A stretch of 64,000 bases of DNA from a bacterium (GTDB taxonomy: Bacteria; Myxococcota_A; Bradymonadia; Bradymonadales; Bradymonadaceae): the NCBI GenBank assembly GCA_030427705.1, contig JAUIBR010000029.1:17561-81560 (forward strand), in the 5' to 3' direction. The position numbers and the translations under genes are program-made. Shown piece after piece: positions 45,389 to 55,270 of the stretch (position 1 is the stretch's first letter; each line of letters opens with the position of its first letter). A model generated the notes under the pieces. The model did not search any database, was not told where the DNA came from, and saw only the letters and a list, made by a program, of their open reading frames with translations.

Positions 45389-45931
45389 GTGGCGAAGAAA
45401 CGCCGAAGAAAGAAGGGGAAACGGAGCGAAGATCAAGCTCCGAAGACTCCTACTAAGCCAGTAACTGACGAGATCAGAGCGCAGATCGAGGCTTGGTCAG
45501 CTGAAGCTGCCGAAGCAAACGATTTGGTGCTTTTTGATGCGGAAGTAAACGGCGCGTGGCTGATTCGAATCTACGTCGATCGTGAAGGTGCTATCGAACC
45601 GGGACAGGGTGTAACCGTTGACGAGTGCGTCGCGGTGAGCCGGTATGTCGAGGCCCTTTTGGACATCGATGAAACTGTTCCGGAGAAGTACACGCTCGAA
45701 GTCTCTTCACCTGGTGTTGAGCGAAAGCTGACGAAATGGCGTCAGGTGCCGCTCGTGGTGGGACGCACCGTGAGACTCGTGCTCAAAAAACCTATTGATG
45801 GAAAAACTGAATATGAAGGCGAGTTGGTCGCCGCAAAAGACGACGTGATTTCGCTCGATTACGGCGCGTCCGACCCAGCAACAATTGACTGGACGAACGT
45901 GTCTAAAGCGCAACTCACGTACGAATTTTAG
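45389..45931 (+). CDS. rimP: Ribosome maturation factor RimP
   Basis: A 180-residue protein needed for 30S subunit assembly. It starts with a strongly basic tail (AKKRRRKKGKRS), then DEIRAQIEAWSAEAAEAN, LVLFDAEV, RIYVDRE, SRYVEALLDIDETV and YTLEVSSPGVERKLTKWR, which is the RimP core signature. A GTG at 45389 is chosen because AAGGAAA lies six bases upstream; the longer reading frame starts within the leader terminator and is not credible. The basic tail is an addition to the usual length of about 150. It is the first gene of the operon. Confidence 0.94.
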   Translation: MAKKRRRKKGKRSEDQAPKTPTKPVTDEIRAQIEAWSAEAAEANDLVLFDAEVNGAWLIRIYVDREGAIEPGQGVTVDECVAVSRYVEALLDIDETVPEKYTLEVSSPGVERKLTKWRQVPLVVGRTVRLVLKKPIDGKTEYEGELVAAKDDVISLDYGASDPATIDWTNVSKAQLTYEF

Positions 45932-45939
45932 GAGAAACA

Positions 45940-47658
45940 ATGGAAGGGCTACTGCACGAAATTAACAGTGTGGGACGAGACAAAGGCATCGATAAGGACG
46001 TTCTTATCGACACGCTCGAGGCAGCGATTTTGACCGCTGCCCGTCGTACCTACGGTGTTCAGCGCGAGATTGAAGCTCAGTTTAATGAAGATAGTGGTCA
46101 GGTAGAGCTCTACCAGATCATTACGGTTGTTGATGAAATCGAGAACGAATTCCGTGAGGTCTCGATTGAACAGGTTGAAGAAGCTGGTTTCGCCGCAGAA
46201 GTTGGCGACGAACTTCTCTTCCAAATCTTCTATCGCGAGGAAGATCGCGACAAAGCAAAGCTTCAGGACGAGCGCTACGGCAAGCTTCTTCAGCTCGACT
46301 CCTACAACTCGACGTTCGGCCGCATCGCTGCACAGACCGCTAAGCAGGTCATCATTCAGCGTATGCGCGAGGCTGAGCGCGACATCATCCACTCCGAGTT
46401 CAAGGACCGAATCGGCGAGATGGTGACGGGTATGGTCCGCCGCTTCGAGAAAGGCGATATCATTATCGACCTTGGTCGTACCGACGCGATTCTGCCTCGC
46501 CGAGAGCAAACGCCTCGCGAATCGTATCGCCCTGGTGACCGTGTTCAAGCGATGATCAAAGACGTGCGTCGTGCCAGCCGCGACCCACAGGTCGTGCTAA
46601 CGCGCGCTGATCCTCAACTTCTCTTCCGCTTGTTTGAAGCAGAAGTTCCAGAAATCTACGAAGGAATCGTACGTATCGTAGCGGTTGCACGTGAACCGGG
46701 CGTTCGCAGCAAAGTTGCCGTCTACAGCCGCGACAGTGATGTCGATCCGGTCGGCGCGTGCGTCGGTATGCGCGGCTCGCGCGTACAGGCTGTCGTTCAG
46801 GAATTGCGCGGCGAGAAGATCGATATCGTGCCTTACGTTGAAGATACGGCTCGATTCGTCTGCAACGCGATTAGCCCTGCTGAAGTCAGCAAGGTGCTCA
46901 TCGACGAAACGAACATGACGATGGAATTGATTGTTCCCGATGACCAACTCAGCTTGGCAATTGGCCGTGGTGGACAGAACGTCCGCTTGGCAGCTCAGCT
47001 GACGGGCTGGAACCTCGATATCATCAGCGAAACGCGCCTGCGCAACATGATGGCAGACGCCCGCGCAAGCCTGCTGGAATTCGACGGTGTTACCGAAGAC
47101 ATGATCGATACGCTCTTCTCGCTTGGTTACAACAAGCTCGAGCACATCGCATCGGCTGAGGTGCCTGAGATTGCTCAGATTCCGGGCTACACGGCGGAAG
47201 CAGCCGAGACCATCATCAAGGCTTCTGAGAAGATTCTCGCCCAGCCTAAGCAGCGCGAAGAGCGCGAGCTTACGCCGGAAGATCGCGAGCGTCGCAAGCT
47301 TGAGCAGATTCGTGGTGTTGGTGAGAAGGTCGCTATTGGCCTTTGGGACGCGGGTTACAAAACTGTGCCTCATATCGCGTTCACCGAAGACTGGGCGAAG
47401 ATGGCGCTGGCAGCTGGTATGCCCGAGAAGAAAGGCCGCCAGATTCAAAAAGCAGCGGTTGTCTTCCTGCAGCGTACCGAGGAATTGGACGACGAGGCCT
47501 TGGAGGCACGTCGCGAGCAGTTCCTTGCCAAGCTTGCTGCCGAAGCTGCAGACGCTCCTGAAGCCGACACAGCTGACGAGGCTGTAGAAGCAGCAGACGC
47601 ACCAGCTGAAGCGCCAGCCGAAGAAGCTGCTGCCGAAGCTAGCGCTGAAGAGGAGTAG
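45940..47658 (+). CDS. nusA: Transcription termination/antitermination factor NusA
   Basis: A 572-residue RNA polymerase-binding protein. It has the N-terminal domain (EAAILTAARRTYG), an S1 domain (about 130-200, GMVRRFEKGDIIIDLGRTDAILP), KH1 and KH2 (VGACVGMRGSRVQAVVQEL and LAIGRGGQNVRLAAQLTGW), then helix-hairpin-helix repeats and an Ala/Glu-rich acidic tail (about 525-572). NusA often controls its own operon, which fits the leader terminator upstream of rimP. AGGAG precedes the start, 8 bases after the rimP stop. Confidence 0.98.
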   Translation: MEGLLHEINSVGRDKGIDKDVLIDTLEAAILTAARRTYGVQREIEAQFNEDSGQVELYQIITVVDEIENEFREVSIEQVEEAGFAAEVGDELLFQIFYREEDRDKAKLQDERYGKLLQLDSYNSTFGRIAAQTAKQVIIQRMREAERDIIHSEFKDRIGEMVTGMVRRFEKGDIIIDLGRTDAILPRREQTPRESYRPGDRVQAMIKDVRRASRDPQVVLTRADPQLLFRLFEAEVPEIYEGIVRIVAVAREPGVRSKVAVYSRDSDVDPVGACVGMRGSRVQAVVQELRGEKIDIVPYVEDTARFVCNAISPAEVSKVLIDETNMTMELIVPDDQLSLAIGRGGQNVRLAAQLTGWNLDIISETRLRNMMADARASLLEFDGVTEDMIDTLFSLGYNKLEHIASAEVPEIAQIPGYTAEAAETIIKASEKILAQPKQREERELTPEDRERRKLEQIRGVGEKVAIGLWDAGYKTVPHIAFTEDWAKMALAAGMPEKKGRQIQKAAVVFLQRTEELDDEALEARREQFLAKLAAEAADAPEADTADEAVEAADAPAEAPAEEAAAEASAEEE

Positions 47659-47663
47659 GGCGC

Positions 47664-48245
47664 ATGGCCGACGATTCGCAACGTCGCTGTGTGGGTTGCA
47701 ACGATTCATTCGAACCCGAGCAACTCGAGCGATTTGTGTATATGGACGGCATGGGCTTGATTTTTGACGCTCGAAAAAAGGCCCCCGGAAGGGGGGCCTG
47801 GGTCTGCCCGAAGGATTCATGCCTTCGCGCGGCCCTCGAGCGCGGATTCAATCGTAGTTTCAAATCCCGCTTGGAACTGCCTGGATTCGATGATTTGAAA
47901 GAAGACGTTGTCGATGGCATTCGACAGCGCTTGGTCGAGGGCCTTCGGGTTGCAGTTCGGTCAAAGTCCGGGTTTGTCGGTTCTCGAGCCGTCGACGAGG
48001 GAATGCAGAGCGGGAAGGTTAGGTTGTTGCTAGTCGCCAGCGATGCTGGTGATGCAACGGATAAGAAGTATAGATCGAACGCCGACCGAAAGGACGTGCC
48101 GACGATCGATCGGTTTGACGGCGCATTCCTAGCGGGTGCGACCGGAAAGGACTTTGTGTCGGTCTTTGGAGTTGGAGGCAGTATTGCTTCGAGAATCCAA
48201 TCTGACATCCAAAGCCTTGAGACACTGGGTGTGTTTGAGGGTTGA
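47664..48245 (+). CDS. YlxR (DUF448)-YlxQ-like fusion RNA-binding protein
   Basis: A 193-residue protein joining two small domains that are separate genes in Firmicutes. Residues 1-80 are YlxR/DUF448 (RRCVGCNDSFEPEQLERFV, GRGAWVCPKDSC, the latter with the conserved Cys pair). Residues about 95-185 resemble the L7Ae/L30e fold of YlxQ (SKSGFVGSRAVDEGMQSGKVRLLLVASDAG). Both families bind RNA; YlxR has been linked to RNase P. Its place between nusA and infB is the standard one. It starts 5 bases after the nusA stop. Confidence 0.92.
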   Translation: MADDSQRRCVGCNDSFEPEQLERFVYMDGMGLIFDARKKAPGRGAWVCPKDSCLRAALERGFNRSFKSRLELPGFDDLKEDVVDGIRQRLVEGLRVAVRSKSGFVGSRAVDEGMQSGKVRLLLVASDAGDATDKKYRSNADRKDVPTIDRFDGAFLAGATGKDFVSVFGVGGSIASRIQSDIQSLETLGVFEG

Positions 48246-48356
48246 ACCAAGCGACGATGCGCTGTAAGAGAGCATCAACGTTTGGGACCTGAAATTTTTG
48301 CCCGAACGAAATGGAATGCCGATTCGCCTAAAAAGGGCGGTCGGAACGGAGTGCAG

Positions 48357-51011
48357 ATGTCGAAGACTCGCGTTTACGAGCTCGCTGATGAGCTTGGAAT
48401 CAACAAGCATGAGATGGTTACCAAGATAAACGGTCTTGGTTTGGGCTTTGCTGTAAATAACTACATGCAGGTCCTTACAGACACGGATATCGATGCCATC
48501 AAGACTGCAATCGACAAGAAAAAGGTCGATGAGCCCAAGATCAAAGAGCGCTTGGCCCCAACCGTCATCCGTCGACGGTCGAAGAAGAAGGTGGACGAAG
48601 AGCTCGCCGCGTCTGACGACTCGATGGATGCCGTTGAGGCAGCCGAAGCCGAACCGGAAGCCGAAGAGCCTGAGGCGGAAGCCGCGCCAGCTGCTCCTGT
48701 CAAAGGTCGCAAAAAGGCACCGGCCGCTGAAGAAGCACCAGCCGAGGAAGCTGTCGAAGAAGAAGCCGCGGCCGAAGAGGCTGAAGTTGCTCCAGAGCCA
48801 GAACCAGAAGCTGAGCCAGAGGCCGAACCAGTTGCCGAGGAACCGGCGGAAGAGGCTGAAGAACCAGCTGCAGCAGCAGAAACGGTTGTTGAAGAGCCGG
48901 CGCCTGAACCTAAGTCGCCAGAAGACAACACTCCAAAGACTCCTGCAGCGGCAGAGGATAGCGGTCGTGCGACCGGTCGCCAGAAGAAGGGCGCTCAAGT
49001 CCTCGGCGCCATCAACCAAAATGTGTTGATGGAACGTCTGGCTGCAGAAGGAAAAGACTTCTCGCCAGGTCCAAAGCGTCGAACCGAGCGTGAAACAGGC
49101 CGTGAGCGTGATTCGGGACGAACCAAACGTGTCGTCGAAGGTCGAGACCTTTACGATAAGCGCTCACGTCGCAGCAAACGTCGGTCACAGAAGACCGAGA
49201 AGAAGAAAGTCCAAAAGACAGAAATTACAACAGCAGCAGAGCATAAGCGGAATATCCGTATCGAAGATGCCATCACGGTTGGCGACTTGGCACATCAAAT
49301 GGGTGTGAAGTCGGGCCAGGTCGCGATGAAACTCGTCGAAATGGGTATGATGGCCAACGTCAACACGATGTTGGACTTCGACACAGCTGCACTGACCGCT
49401 GAAGAATTCGGCTACACCGTTGAGAACGTGGCGTTCGATATCGCGAAGTTCTACGACACCAGCAGTGATGCCGACGACAGCATGAAGCCGCGCCCACCAG
49501 TGGTGACGGTCATGGGTCACGTCGACCACGGCAAAACCTCGCTGCTTGATGCGATGCGAAATGCATCCGTCGCTGCAGGTGAGGCCGGCGGTATCACCCA
49601 GCACATTGGTGCCTACCAGGTGACGACCGACAGCGGGAAAATTACGTTCCTTGATACTCCTGGTCACGAAGCGTTCACCGCGCTGCGTGCTCGTGGTGCA
49701 AAGGCAACGGATATCGTCGTCCTCGTCGTTGCAGCTGACGACGGTGTGATGCCGCAGACGGTTGAGGCGATCAATCACAGTCGAGCGGCTGGGGTGCCGA
49801 TTCTGGTTGCGATCAACAAGATCGATAAGGAAGGCGCTAACCCTGACCGCGTCAAGCAGGCGTTGTCCGAGTACGACCTCCTTCCTGAGGATTGGGGCGG
49901 TACCACGATGTACATTCCTGTCAGCGCGCTGACAGGCGAGAACGTCTCGCAGCTCGTCGACAGCATTATGTTGCAGGCTGAAGTTGAAGAACTCAAAGCC
50001 AACCCAGACCGAGATGCTCAGGGTCTTATCGTTGAGGCAGAGCTCGATATCGGACGTGGTCCAGTCGCAACTGTCCTAGTTCAGCGTGGTACGTTGAAGA
50101 AGGGAGATATCATCGTATCTGGTCAGTTCTATGGACGTGTTCGTACGATGAGTGACGAACGTGGTCGCGAGCGTGACGAGGCGCTTCCGAGCCAACCAGT
50201 CGAGATTACCGGTCTGGGTGGTGTGCCTGAAGCAGGTGAGCCTTTCTTCGTCGTCACCGACGAAAAGGACGCCAAGCGAATCACGTCGCACGTTCAAGAT
50301 GTACGTCGCAAGGAAGAGATGGCAGCGCGGGCGAAGGACACCGCCAACAGTCTCGAAGATCTCGCTGCGATGGTCAAAATGGGCGAGCTGAAAGAGCTCA
50401 AGGTCATCGTTAAAGGTGACGTTCAAGGCTCGGTCGAGGCGCTCAAGGAAGCCTTCAGCAAACTCGGCAACGAAGAGGTCGGCGTTAAGACGATTCACGT
50501 CGCGGTCGGTGGTATCACCGAGAACGACGTTAACCTCGCCGCTTCAGCAGAGCAGGGCGCTGTGATTGTCGGATTCAACGTGCGACCTGATGGCCGCGCG
50601 ATGGAAATGGCGGAGAAGTACGGCGTTCAAGTGGTGACGCACAACGTCATCTACGACGCGATCGAACAGATTCGCGGTCTGCTGGAAGGTCTGCTTTCGC
50701 CAATCATTGAAGAGAACATCATGGGTCGTGCAGAAGTGCGCGAGACGTTCTCGGCTCCGAAGATTGGAACTATCGCAGGTTGCTATGTTCAGGATGGAAC
50801 CATCCGCCGTAACAGCCGTGCGCGCCTGTTGCGCGAAGGTCGCGTGGTTTACGAATCCAATATTGGCTCACTCCGTCGCTTCAAAGACGACGTGCGTGAG
50901 GTGAAGAGCGGATTTGAGTGCGGTCTGTCGCTCGACAACTTCAATGACATCAAGGTCGGCGACATCGTCGAGGCCTACGAGTTCGAAGAAGTCGCAGCAA
51001 CGCTGGACTAA
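48357..51011 (+). CDS. infB: Translation initiation factor IF-2
   Basis: An 884-residue GTPase that delivers fMet-tRNA to the 30S subunit. It has an N-terminal IF2-N module ([19 protein letters not shown]), a long acidic Ala/Glu/Pro-rich linker (about 85-205) and a basic Arg/Lys-rich stretch (about 235-300), then a second IF2-N-like part and the G domain (GHVDHGKT 387-394, [12 protein letters not shown]), followed by the IF2-C domains. The ATG at 48357 is chosen for its GGAG site and for starting at the IF2-N signature; an open frame of 25 codons upstream is ignored. The linker gives it about the E. coli length. Confidence 0.98.
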   Translation: MSKTRVYELADELGINKHEMVTKINGLGLGFAVNNYMQVLTDTDIDAIKTAIDKKKVDEPKIKERLAPTVIRRRSKKKVDEELAASDDSMDAVEAAEAEPEAEEPEAEAAPAAPVKGRKKAPAAEEAPAEEAVEEEAAAEEAEVAPEPEPEAEPEAEPVAEEPAEEAEEPAAAAETVVEEPAPEPKSPEDNTPKTPAAAEDSGRATGRQKKGAQVLGAINQNVLMERLAAEGKDFSPGPKRRTERETGRERDSGRTKRVVEGRDLYDKRSRRSKRRSQKTEKKKVQKTEITTAAEHKRNIRIEDAITVGDLAHQMGVKSGQVAMKLVEMGMMANVNTMLDFDTAALTAEEFGYTVENVAFDIAKFYDTSSDADDSMKPRPPVVTVMGHVDHGKTSLLDAMRNASVAAGEAGGITQHIGAYQVTTDSGKITFLDTPGHEAFTALRARGAKATDIVVLVVAADDGVMPQTVEAINHSRAAGVPILVAINKIDKEGANPDRVKQALSEYDLLPEDWGGTTMYIPVSALTGENVSQLVDSIMLQAEVEELKANPDRDAQGLIVEAELDIGRGPVATVLVQRGTLKKGDIIVSGQFYGRVRTMSDERGRERDEALPSQPVEITGLGGVPEAGEPFFVVTDEKDAKRITSHVQDVRRKEEMAARAKDTANSLEDLAAMVKMGELKELKVIVKGDVQGSVEALKEAFSKLGNEEVGVKTIHVAVGGITENDVNLAASAEQGAVIVGFNVRPDGRAMEMAEKYGVQVVTHNVIYDAIEQIRGLLEGLLSPIIEENIMGRAEVRETFSAPKIGTIAGCYVQDGTIRRNSRARLLREGRVVYESNIGSLRRFKDDVREVKSGFECGLSLDNFNDIKVGDIVEAYEFEEVAATLD

Positions 51012-51032
51012 AGCTTGATTCGCGAGCGCTTA

Positions 51033-51059
51033 ATGCCCGCGCAGGACGCGGGCATTTTT
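51033..51059 (+). terminator. Intrinsic terminator between infB and rbfA
   Basis: Nine-pair stem ATGCCCGCG with CGCGGGCAT around a five-base loop, then TTTT. It lies inside the operon, only 20 bases before rbfA, so it probably lowers but does not abolish downstream expression. Confidence 0.8.
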
Positions 51060-51078
51060 GCGTTTAGGGAGTATCGAA

Positions 51079-51468
51079 ATGGCTTCGAAAAAGGGCTTTG
51101 CCCGGAAAGAGAGGGTCGGGAAACAGATTTTGCAGCTCGTTTCGGGCGCACTGTTGACCGAGATTCAAGACCCGCTTGTCGCGCACGCGCAGATTACTGA
51201 CGTCGACGTGAGCCCCGACCTGCGCCACGCCAAGGTTTACTGGATTCCATTGGGTGAAACCGAGGAGTCTGTGGAGGAAATCGGCGAAGCGCTCGAGAAG
51301 GTTTCCAAGTTTCTGCGCCGCTACGTCGGTGACCAGATGGAAACCAAATATACTCCTGAGATTCGATTCATGTATGACGAGTCCGTCGAACGCGGACGCC
51401 GAATCGACGACCTCTTGTCGAACATCGAGTATTCGGACCAACCCGAGGACGAAGGCGATGAGCACTGA
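51079..51468 (+). CDS. rbfA: Ribosome-binding factor A
   Basis: A 129-residue 30S assembly factor. Motifs: RKERVGKQILQLVSGALLTEIQDPLV, ITDVDVSPDLRHAKVYW and YTPEIRFMYDESVERGRRIDDLL, all typical. The ATG at 51079 has AGGGAG upstream. Its end overlaps nrnA by 11 bases. Confidence 0.97.
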   Translation: MASKKGFARKERVGKQILQLVSGALLTEIQDPLVAHAQITDVDVSPDLRHAKVYWIPLGETEESVEEIGEALEKVSKFLRRYVGDQMETKYTPEIRFMYDESVERGRRIDDLLSNIEYSDQPEDEGDEH

Positions 51469-52414
51469 GATAGCTCAATTGCTGGACGTGATTGACCAAA
51501 ATCAGAACTTTTTGGTCGTCTCCCATATTCATCCAGATGGGGATGCTGTTGGCTCCACGTTATCGATGGGGTTGGTGCTGCAAGCGTTGGGCAAGGACGT
51601 CACGTTTTTTAACGTTCATCCGGTCCCGTACAACTTCCAGTTTCTTCCAGGCGCGACGGAGTGGACCAATTCCGTGGCGAACAAGCCGGAGGTCACCATC
51701 GTTCTGGATTGTGGCGAGCCTGGGCGCGTAGGTGAATCGTTTCCAGCTGAGGGTTGGGGCGACACGATTTGCGTAGTTGACCACCACAAGACCTGGGATT
51801 CGGAGTTCGCCGACGTCTACGTTCGCGATGTCGACGCTGCGGCGACGGGTGAGCTGGTGTTCAAGATCGCACGCGAACTTGGCGTGATGAACGCGGACAT
51901 CGCCCAGAACATCTACTGTTGTCTGCTGACCGATACAGGTTCGTTTCGGTATTCGAACACGTCGCGCGCGACCTTTACCATCGCTGGAGAACTTGTGGAT
52001 GAAGGCGTTGATCCCTGGTGGATGACCTCCAATATCTACGAAAGCAACCCGAAAGAGCGCATCGAGATGCTCTCCAAAGTACTGAGCACGCTCGAGTTGA
52101 GCCCATGTGGCCGCCTGGCATTTCTTCGTATTGACCAAGATATGGTCGAAGGAAAGGACCTGGAAATCGTGGACGGTTTCATCAACTACGCGCGTTCGAT
52201 TCGTGGGGTTGAGGTTGCCACGCAACTCCTGGAACAGCCCGGAGCCTGGAAGATTTCGTTCCGTTCACGCGGCAATGTCGATGTCTCCGAGCTGGCTCAG
52301 CGATTCGGTGGCGGCGGGCATCGCAATGCTGCTGGTTGCACCATTCAAGCGAGCAGTCAGTCGGTGGTCTCCCAGCTGTCGGATGCTCTGGTTGAGATGT
52401 TAGACAAGTCATGA
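51458..52414 (+). CDS. nrnA: DHH-DHHA1 nanoRNase / pAp phosphatase
   Basis: A 318-residue manganese-dependent phosphoesterase. DHH-family motifs are in order: VSHIHPDGDAVGST (about 25-38), VDHHKTWD (about 107-114), then a C-terminal DHHA1 segment with GGGGHRNAAGCTI. NrnA degrades short RNA oligomers and dephosphorylates pAp. It sits between rbfA and truB, as in many bacteria, overlapping rbfA by 11 bases and truB by four (ATGA). Confidence 0.95.
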   Translation: MSTEIAQLLDVIDQNQNFLVVSHIHPDGDAVGSTLSMGLVLQALGKDVTFFNVHPVPYNFQFLPGATEWTNSVANKPEVTIVLDCGEPGRVGESFPAEGWGDTICVVDHHKTWDSEFADVYVRDVDAAATGELVFKIARELGVMNADIAQNIYCCLLTDTGSFRYSNTSRATFTIAGELVDEGVDPWWMTSNIYESNPKERIEMLSKVLSTLELSPCGRLAFLRIDQDMVEGKDLEIVDGFINYARSIRGVEVATQLLEQPGAWKISFRSRGNVDVSELAQRFGGGGHRNAAGCTIQASSQSVVSQLSDALVEMLDKS

Positions 52415-53301
52415 ACGGCCTGCTTCTTCTGGATAAACCGAAAGGGCCAACAAGTTTCGACATGATTCGGCTCGCGCGTCGGGTGCTCAAGACCCGCAAA
52501 ATCGGACATACGGGCACATTGGACCCGGATGCTTCCGGACTGCTGCCCATCGCCGTCGGTCAGGCGACGAAGTTCGCGCAGTACCTGCAGCTGGACGACA
52601 AAACCTACACGTTTGAGCTCGTCTTGGGGCAGCAGACCGATACCGACGACGCCACGGGCGCGGTGGTGTTTGAGGCGAATCCGAACGCAGTGTCAAAGTC
52701 GGACATAGAGGGGCTGCTACCGAGTTTTTTGGGTGACGTGATGCAAGTCCCACCCAGGTATTCGGCGATCCATGTCAACGGACGGCGGGCATATGATTTG
52801 GCACGGGAAGGTGTCGAGTTTGAATTGCCGCCACGTCCCGTTCGCATCGACGAAATCGAACTACATGAACTCCAGGATGGAGTCGCCAAAATGAAGGTGT
52901 CCTGCGGAAGCGGGACGTACGTTCGCTCGATAGCGCGTGATATCGGCGACTATTTTGGCGTCGGCGGCCATGCACGAGACATACGGCGCACTCGCGTCGG
53001 GGCATTTAGTATCGAGGAAGCCATTTCTGCCACCGACTTTGAGGCAGGTGCATTCGACGACGACCAAATCTTGCCGCTTGGGCGAATGGTTGACGGGATG
53101 CCAACCCAAGTGGCGACAGAGTCTGAGGTGCAGAAGATGCGATTTGGGCAATTGCTGCCGGTGAAAGTGGATCATGGCGAGACGGTCGCGGTGATCAACG
53201 AATCACACGAACTGATCGGCGTAGCTATTGTCGTGGAGCGAGAAAGCGGCCGTTGGTTGCAGCCTAAAAAGGTGGTCGCCGTCGTCGAATCGGCAACTTG
53301 A
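52411..53301 (+). CDS. truB: tRNA pseudouridine(55) synthase TruB
   Basis: A 296-residue enzyme making pseudouridine 55 in the tRNA T-loop. It begins MNGLLLLDKPKGPTSFD, has GHTGTLDPDASGLLPIAVGQATKF with the catalytic Asp, QVPPRYSAIHVNGRRAYDLAREG and SCGSGTYVRSIARDIG. A PUA-like C-terminal part follows. It is the last gene before a 240-base gap; the usual rpsO-pnp pair does not follow here. Confidence 0.97.
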   Translation: MNGLLLLDKPKGPTSFDMIRLARRVLKTRKIGHTGTLDPDASGLLPIAVGQATKFAQYLQLDDKTYTFELVLGQQTDTDDATGAVVFEANPNAVSKSDIEGLLPSFLGDVMQVPPRYSAIHVNGRRAYDLAREGVEFELPPRPVRIDEIELHELQDGVAKMKVSCGSGTYVRSIARDIGDYFGVGGHARDIRRTRVGAFSIEEAISATDFEAGAFDDDQILPLGRMVDGMPTQVATESEVQKMRFGQLLPVKVDHGETVAVINESHELIGVAIVVERESGRWLQPKKVVAVVESAT

Positions 53302-53308
53302 GTTGCCG
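53291..53308 (+). other. Hairpin across the truB stop codon, possible weak terminator
   Basis: CGGCAACT pairs with AGTTGCCG around two bases and spans the stop codon. No T run follows, so termination by this hairpin alone is doubtful. Confidence 0.35.
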
Positions 53309-53481
53309 GTAGGGCCGATGCTCCCGGCCACTCCACCTTCCGTTATCGGTCAACTCCCACGGTATGTTGCGGGGTTACGCCATCTGTGGGGTTGGCCCGA
53401 AACTTGAATTACCTTTCAAATTTGTAGACAAGTTTGGCCGAACGGACTGCATTTATGCGTGTATCGGGTGGTTGGGATTGA

Positions 53482-53510
53482 TTGACATGCGATCAGCCAA
53501 GAACAATACT
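53482..53510 (+). promoter_or_regulatory. Sigma-70-type promoter of the cytochrome lipoprotein cluster
   Basis: TTGACA at 53482-53487, 17 bases, AATACT at 53505-53510. The predicted start near 53517 places the first lipoprotein start 24 bases downstream and excludes the longer upstream reading frame. The rest of the gap from the truB stop (53302-53481) shows no other gene. Confidence 0.65.
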
Positions 53511-53540
53511 GGGCATACCCAGCAAAACGATGATCTTTCA

Positions 53541-55232
53541 ATGAGATTTGATATGTATGGCAAACGTCTGGCCTGCGTGACGATGCTCTGCGTGTTGGTC
53601 GGCTGTGGAAGCGACTCCAGCGACGGCACACAGAACAACAATTCGGCGAATAATGCCAATAACGGCAAAGGCGACTTCGCGTCGTCGTGGGCTGAGGAGT
53701 TCCTCAGCGGCCGTGAAGACCCCATCGCAAAGTTCTTTCAACAAGAAGATATCGATGATTCGGGTGTCTTGCAGGTAAAACTGCGGGACCTGCAACTTGG
53801 TGTTGCCGAGATTCAGGGATGCGATGTTGCGTCGGTTCAGTCGTACATCATCAGCGATGCACTGATTCAAGACCGCCCGTTCCCGCGGCTGGTCTCGACG
53901 GTTTGTTCCAAGGACCCCGAGAAGAACTGGCAGGTATTCTTCAGCCCTCCAGAAGCTGCGGAATCGGGCGATGACCTGAATATCCACACGGTAGAGATGT
54001 TCGCTTGGGACCCCGAAGCAAAGCATTACCGGTTCTACAAGACGAAACTCGTCGCTGAGCGCGACAATCTCGTACAACTGGAAGTCGACCCAGCAGAGTG
54101 TGCTGATTGCCACCTCGGGCCAGAGGGATTGGATAACTTCGCCCAGCCGATGTTGCCGATCATGAATGAACTCACACAACCTTGGCAGCATTGGAATGCA
54201 AGCCCTGGGTTTGACTCTCAGGAATTTGACCTTCCTGCTGATATTGAAAGCGCACCAAACTACGAAGAGTACGCAGGCAATACTTGGAAGGGCTCAGCCT
54301 CGGTCCTTGAGCAGATTATCAAGGCAGGCCACGAACAAGTCGGCCAAGAGCGCGTCGCAATTCGGCGCCTCCCGCGGAGCGGAAGCGGCGAGACGGCAAG
54401 CGTCAAACAGACGATGGCAATGCTTCGACCGCTCTTCTGCGAGGAGCAGGTCAACTACATCTCCGAACCAGGAACGAGCGGACAGCTGACCATCAACGCA
54501 GCTGTTGACACCTCGATGGCGGAAATCCTGAAGGAATTCCGACCGGATAACTGGGGCCAGAAGTGGATGAGCCTCGAGTCTCGTATTCGCATGGACTCGC
54601 CAACCGGCGACGACAAGGCGATTACGATGATGCCGGTTCGCGGAAACGCGGGCGTCGTCTATGAACGAATGCTCATCACGTTCGCGCGCGGCATCGACAA
54701 AAACCATGCATTGCAAATTCGCGCGCTGGATTGGCAAAATCCGGTGTTTTCGGAATTGCGCTGCGACCTGTGGGCGCAGACAAACGACCGCTTGCAGCGT
54801 GAGCAGCTCGATGTGGACCTCGCGTCGATGCGTAACTACCAGCTGATCCCAATCTTGGTCGAAGAAATCATGAAGGTCGGTGACACCTCGTTGCTGCCAC
54901 CTGAGGGAACGTTCTACATGTTGGATTCAGCCGACAATCTGAATGGGCTTTTGGCAGCGATCGATGGCGAAAGCGTTCCCGCAGCTGAGTGCGAGAGCGG
55001 TGAATGCACGTGCGCAGAAGGTTTCTGCGCTGTTGATATCGATACATTTGCGGATGTGGTTGAAACGTATGTCGTTGGGTTGGAAAACGACCCCGATGTG
55101 CGTTCCATCATGTGGGACAAGCGTCAACGCGACGTTTGCATTGCCGCGGCATGTTACAACAACCAACCGTTCCTCACGGACGTTGAAGAATGCGAATGCC
55201 CCATCGGCGGCGCTTCGTCGATCCAGGAATGA
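53541..55232 (+). CDS. Monohaem c-type cytochrome lipoprotein, paralogue 1
   Basis: A 563-residue lipoprotein. The lipobox LVGC (Cys22) is followed by an Asn-rich linker and GKGD. The shared family layout is: DPIA (about 60), a WDPEAKHYRFY segment, one haem c site CADCH (187-191), IMNELTQPW (Met208 as candidate axial ligand), LFCEEQVNY and DWQNPVFSELRC. Two Cys in the latter motifs may form a disulfide. A late Cys-rich stretch (ECESGECTCAEGFC) is unique to this copy. I do not recognise a named family. The ATG at 53541 fits the promoter; an ATG at 53553 is an alternative. It opens a same-strand run of exported proteins. Confidence 0.8.
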   Translation: MRFDMYGKRLACVTMLCVLVGCGSDSSDGTQNNNSANNANNGKGDFASSWAEEFLSGREDPIAKFFQQEDIDDSGVLQVKLRDLQLGVAEIQGCDVASVQSYIISDALIQDRPFPRLVSTVCSKDPEKNWQVFFSPPEAAESGDDLNIHTVEMFAWDPEAKHYRFYKTKLVAERDNLVQLEVDPAECADCHLGPEGLDNFAQPMLPIMNELTQPWQHWNASPGFDSQEFDLPADIESAPNYEEYAGNTWKGSASVLEQIIKAGHEQVGQERVAIRRLPRSGSGETASVKQTMAMLRPLFCEEQVNYISEPGTSGQLTINAAVDTSMAEILKEFRPDNWGQKWMSLESRIRMDSPTGDDKAITMMPVRGNAGVVYERMLITFARGIDKNHALQIRALDWQNPVFSELRCDLWAQTNDRLQREQLDVDLASMRNYQLIPILVEEIMKVGDTSLLPPEGTFYMLDSADNLNGLLAAIDGESVPAAECESGECTCAEGFCAVDIDTFADVVETYVVGLENDPDVRSIMWDKRQRDVCIAAACYNNQPFLTDVEECECPIGGASSIQE

Positions 55233-55270
55233 TGAATATGAAATTGGATGCTTACTCGAGAGGAGTTTCG

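Noticed and set aside
53364..53540. N-terminal extension of the first cytochrome lipoprotein
   Set aside because: A consensus promoter lies inside it, and the lipoprotein signal peptide begins at 53541 or 53553. The extension has no ribosome site.
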